Of a stretch of DNA of 64,000 nt, positions 60,779 through 64,000 are shown piece after piece. The DNA comes from Streptomyces sp. SJL17-4 (GTDB lineage Bacteria > Actinomycetota > Actinomycetes > Streptomycetales > Streptomycetaceae), in NCBI RefSeq assembly GCF_036826855.1, contig NZ_CP104578.1, positions 2,604,001 through 2,668,000 on the forward strand, read 5' to 3'. Numbering within the stretch: the first letter of the stretch is position 1; the number at the start of each line of letters is the position of its first letter. The notes beneath the pieces are model-generated. The model did no database searches, was not told the origin of the DNA, and worked only from the letters and a program-made list of their open reading frames with translations. A program made the position numbers and the translations under genes.

Positions 60779-61357
60779 CTACTCCTGCCCCATCAGGACC
60801 TTGAGTCCCTCGGTGAGGTCGTCCGCGCTCGGCGCCGTCTCCGGGTCCACCATCCACTGGATCATGACGCCGGTGGCGAGGGCCTGGCAGAGCAGTCCGG
60901 CCACCCGGGCCTTCTCCGGGTCCGCCTCCGGGTCGATGCCCAGGAAGCCCTCGGCCATGCCGAGTCGTCCCTCGCGCTGCGGTTCCTTGATCGCGTCGCG
61001 CAGCCGCTCGTCGTCGTCGAGCCGGGTGACGACCTCGGTCTGGAGCTTCCAGACGGGCCGGCTGACCTCGGCCGCGGCGATCACCTGCTCCCACACGGCG
61101 TGGAAGCGCCGGTACGGGTCGGCCGGCAGCTCCCGCTTCTCCTCGGCGCCGCCCGTGGGGCCGACCGCGTCGCCCCACTCCTCGGTGAGGGCCAGGAACG
61201 CCTGCTGGAGCAGGGCGTCCTTGGAGCCGTAGTGGTAGCCGATGGAGGCGAGGTTGGTGCCGGAGGCGGCGACGATGTCGCGGGCCGTGGTCCGCCCGTA
61301 CCCCTTCTCCAGGAGGCAGCGCTTGGCGCCTTCGAGCAGGTCTTCCTTGTGTCCCAT
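60779..61357 (-). CDS. TetR-family regulator preceded by a long inverted repeat
   Basis: TetR/AcrR-type repressor of 192 residues. HTH: LLEKGYGRTTARDIVAASGT with LASIGYHYGSKDALLQQAFL (about 17-53); the rest is the helical effector domain with VWKLQTEVVTRLDDDERLRD and LLCQALATGVMIQWMVDPET. The ATG lies 10 nt from a 20-bp-arm inverted repeat that most likely holds its own operator. The target may be itself or a neighbour; serA is the gene upstream in the same direction. Confidence 0.93.
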   Translation of the reverse strand: MGHKEDLLEGAKRCLLEKGYGRTTARDIVAASGTNLASIGYHYGSKDALLQQAFLALTEEWGDAVGPTGGAEEKRELPADPYRRFHAVWEQVIAAAEVSRPVWKLQTEVVTRLDDDERLRDAIKEPQREGRLGMAEGFLGIDPEADPEKARVAGLLCQALATGVMIQWMVDPETAPSADDLTEGLKVLMGQE

Positions 61358-61366
61358 GACAGCACT

Positions 61367-61417
61367 GTACCCGGCCGATAGACGCTTGTGTAAGACGAGC
61401 GTCTATCGACCGGGTAC
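61367..61417. promoter_or_regulatory. 20-bp-arm inverted repeat upstream of tetR
   Basis: GTACCCGGCCGATAGACGCT (61367-61386) is mirrored at 61398-61417 with one mismatch and an 11-bp spacer. It lies 10 bp before the tetR ATG and about 20 bp after the serA stop. It can be a TetR operator, a serA terminator, or both; there is no T-run. Confidence 0.75.
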
Positions 61418-61438
61418 GAGGCTGTGCCGGGGCGTACG

Positions 61439-63028
61439 TCAGATCAGGTTGACCGAGCGGGCCGAAGCGGCGCCGATCTCCTCCGCGATCTCCGCGAGCA
61501 CCGGAGCCGGGACCGTGTCGTCCACGGTGAGGACGACGAGCGCCTCGCCGCCCTCCTCCGCGCGCGCCACCTGCATGCCCGCGATGTTCAGACCGGCCTC
61601 GCCGAGGATCCGGCCGACGGTGCCGACGACACCCGGACGGTCCTCGTACCGCAGCACGACCATGTGGTCGGCGAGCGCCACGTCCACGTCGTAGTCACCG
61701 ACCGCGACGATCTTCTGGAGGTGCTTGGGGCCGGCCAGCGTGCCGGAGACCGCGACCTCCTCGCCGTTCGAGAGCGTGCCGCGCACGGTGACCACGTTCC
61801 GGTGGTCGGGCGACTCGGAGCTCGTCGTCAGGCGCACCTCGACACCGCGCTCCTGCGCGAACAGCGGGGCGTTGACGTACGACACGGTCTCGTCGACCAC
61901 GTCCTCGAACACGCCCTTGAGCGCGGAGAGTTCGAGCACCTTCACATCGTGCTGGGTGATCTCGCCGTACACCTCGACGTCGAGACGCGCCGCGACCTCA
62001 CCCGCGAGGGCGGTGAAGATCCGGCCGAGCTTCTCGGCGAGCGGCAGACCCGGCTTGACGTCCTCGGCGATGACACCGCCCTGGACGTTGACCGCGTCCG
62101 GCACGAGCTCACCGGCGAGCGCCAGGCGCACCGAGCGGGCGACGGCGATACCGGCCTTCTCCTGGGCCTCGTCCGTGGACGCGCCGAGGTGCGGGGTGCA
62201 GACGACCTGGTCGAGCTCGAAGAGCGGGGAGTCCGTGCAGGGCTCCTTCGCGTACACGTCGAGGCCGGCGCCGGCGACCCGGCCCTCCTTGAGCGCCGAG
62301 TACAGCGCCGCCTCGTCGACGATCCCGCCGCGCGCGGCGTTGACGATCCGCACGGAGGGCTTGACCTTGTGCAGCGCCTCGTCGCCGATGAGACCGAGGG
62401 TCTCGGGGGTCTTCGGCAGGTGGACGGTGATGAAGTCGGCGACCTCCAGGAGCTCGTCCAGGGCCAGCAGCTTCACCCCCATCTGGGCGGCGCGGGCGGG
62501 CTGCACGTAGGGGTCGTACGCGACGATCTTCATGCCGAACGCCGACATGCGCTGGGCGACCAGGACGCCGATGCGGCCGAGGCCGACGACGCCGAGGGTC
62601 TTCTCGCTCAGCTCGACGCCCGTGTACTTGGAGCGCTTCCACTCGCCGTTCTTCAGCGCGGTGTTGGCCTGCGGGATGTTGCGCGCGGTGGCGACCAGCA
62701 GACCGCACGCGAGCTCGGCGGCGGTGACGATGTTCGACGTCGGGGCGTTGACGACCATGACGCCGGCCTTGGTGGCGGCGGAGACGTCCACGTTGTCCAG
62801 ACCGACACCGGCACGGGCGACGACCCGCAGCTTGGTGGCGGCGGCGATGGCCTCGGCGTCGACCTTGGTCGCGGAACGGACCAGGATCGCGTCCACGTCG
62901 GCGATGGCGGGCAGCAGTTCGGCGCGGTCCGCGCCGTTGCAGTGCCGGATCTCGAAGTCCGGGCCCAGGGCGTCGACGGTGGCGGGCGACAGCTCTTCAG
63001 CGATGAGTACGACGGGTTTCGAGCTCAC
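61439..63028 (-). CDS. serA: D-3-phosphoglycerate dehydrogenase (long form with ACT domain)
   Basis: SerA, 529 residues, commits 3-phosphoglycerate to serine. The catalytic and NAD domains are in the first 310 residues: VVGLGRIGVLVAQRM (Rossmann), NAARGGIVDEAAL (Arg), LDVYAKEPCTDSPL (Glu) and VCTPHLGASTDEAQEKAG (His). Residues 315-450 are the intervening ASB domain of the type I enzyme and the C-terminus is an ACT domain (MVVLRYEDRPGVVGTVGRIL), which binds serine for feedback inhibition. The GTG start (SSKPVVLIAEE) has GAGG just upstream. Confidence 0.96.
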   Translation of the reverse strand: MSSKPVVLIAEELSPATVDALGPDFEIRHCNGADRAELLPAIADVDAILVRSATKVDAEAIAAATKLRVVARAGVGLDNVDVSAATKAGVMVVNAPTSNIVTAAELACGLLVATARNIPQANTALKNGEWKRSKYTGVELSEKTLGVVGLGRIGVLVAQRMSAFGMKIVAYDPYVQPARAAQMGVKLLALDELLEVADFITVHLPKTPETLGLIGDEALHKVKPSVRIVNAARGGIVDEAALYSALKEGRVAGAGLDVYAKEPCTDSPLFELDQVVCTPHLGASTDEAQEKAGIAVARSVRLALAGELVPDAVNVQGGVIAEDVKPGLPLAEKLGRIFTALAGEVAARLDVEVYGEITQHDVKVLELSALKGVFEDVVDETVSYVNAPLFAQERGVEVRLTTSSESPDHRNVVTVRGTLSNGEEVAVSGTLAGPKHLQKIVAVGDYDVDVALADHMVVLRYEDRPGVVGTVGRILGEAGLNIAGMQVARAEEGGEALVVLTVDDTVPAPVLAEIAEEIGAASARSVNLI

Positions 63029-63189
63029 GTGAGTCCTCACAGATCCAGTGCGGACGGCCGTCCCGACGGCCGCAGGCGGTGGAGGGGGCTTGCCGCGTGA
63101 AAGCGCACGACGCTGTGGGCCTGAACGCGAATGTTGTTGAGAGTGTAGTGGTGCGGCGGCGCCATTCATGCGCCTCGTTGGAAGGATCA

Positions 63190-63253
63190 CCCGTCCGTGG
63201 TTGGACGGGGTGTCCAACGAAATGGACAGGGGCCGGACACACCGTCCGGCCCC
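63190..63253 (-). terminator. ilvC terminator hairpins
   Basis: Two hairpins past the ilvC stop on the minus strand: GGGGCCGGAC/GTCCGGCCCC (63229-63253) and CCCGTCC/GGACGGG (63190-63209). Confidence 0.8.
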
Positions 63254-63265
63254 CGCCCCGAAGGC

Positions 63266-64000
<735 letters not shown>

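Overview
This window is chromosomal DNA of a high-GC actinomycete, almost certainly a Streptomyces. The grounds are extreme GC bias at third codon positions, frequent GTG/TTG starts, a HupS-type histone-like protein with a Lys/Ala tail, two tandem conservons (cvnABCD), an AccB/AccE acyl-CoA carboxylase pair, and a gene order that, as far as I remember it, follows the S. coelicolor region running from rpmB/thiD to serA/ilvC. I see no insertion sequence, integrase, prophage or CRISPR array.

Layout. (1) 1-8.9 kb: start of a DAK2-type gene, rpmB (L28), thiDL, a stand-alone Lrp-type ligand domain, a DUF3515-like lipoprotein, ddlA, the gpsA-plsC pair, cofC, a small protein and hupS. (2) 8.9-15.7 kb: leuCD divergent from the regulator ndgR, five tRNA genes (3 Glu, 2 Gln), a HAD hydrolase, gltX and an FAH-family gene. 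(3) 15.7-27.2 kb: a small TANPRR-repeat protein, then two complete conservons in tandem, cvnA1B1C1D1 and cvnA2B2C2D2; parts of the B, C and D genes are nearly identical in DNA. (4) 27.3-29.2 kb: accB-accE. (5) 29.4-39.5 kb, accessory-looking: a secreted GH101 glycosidase, a small secreted M15-like protein, a YceI protein, an ankyrin protein, a beta-lactamase-fold hydrolase, a second sliding clamp (dnaN paralogue) and a Gly-rich-tailed membrane protein. (6) 39.5-48.5 kb: cimA, an MHS transporter, a TetR regulator, agmatine deiminase and a urease-like ureAB-ureC pair without accessory genes, divergent from an NCS1 permease across two near-identical 17-bp sites. (7) 48.5-54.3 kb: ilvE, leuB, a 43-residue Arg-rich protein, a PadR/HAAS pair, an AAC(2')-type acetyltransferase divergent from an alpha/beta hydrolase, and a small helical protein. 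(8) 54.4-64 kb: proline catabolism (pruA, PRODH and divergent putR), two overlapping DUF1266 genes, a TetR gene behind a long inverted repeat, serA and the 3' part of ilvC.

How the genes work together. Branched-chain amino acid synthesis recurs across the window (leuCD, ndgR, cimA, ilvE, leuB, ilvC). Nitrogen and amino acid turnover is represented by agmatine deiminase, the urease-like pair, an NCS1 permease and proline oxidation to glutamate. gltX lies beside the tRNA-Glu and tRNA-Gln genes that its product probably charges. The conservons supply membrane sensor, Roadblock, DUF742 and small-GTPase modules.

The observations I rate highest are gene-conversion-like identity between the two conservons, the urease structural genes without accessory genes and with an altered flap motif, paired operator-like sites in several divergent promoters, a 20-bp-arm inverted repeat in front of a tetR gene, and low-complexity or repeat tails on the two CvnA sensors. 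Functions are inferred from sequence motifs and recalled families; no database search was run.
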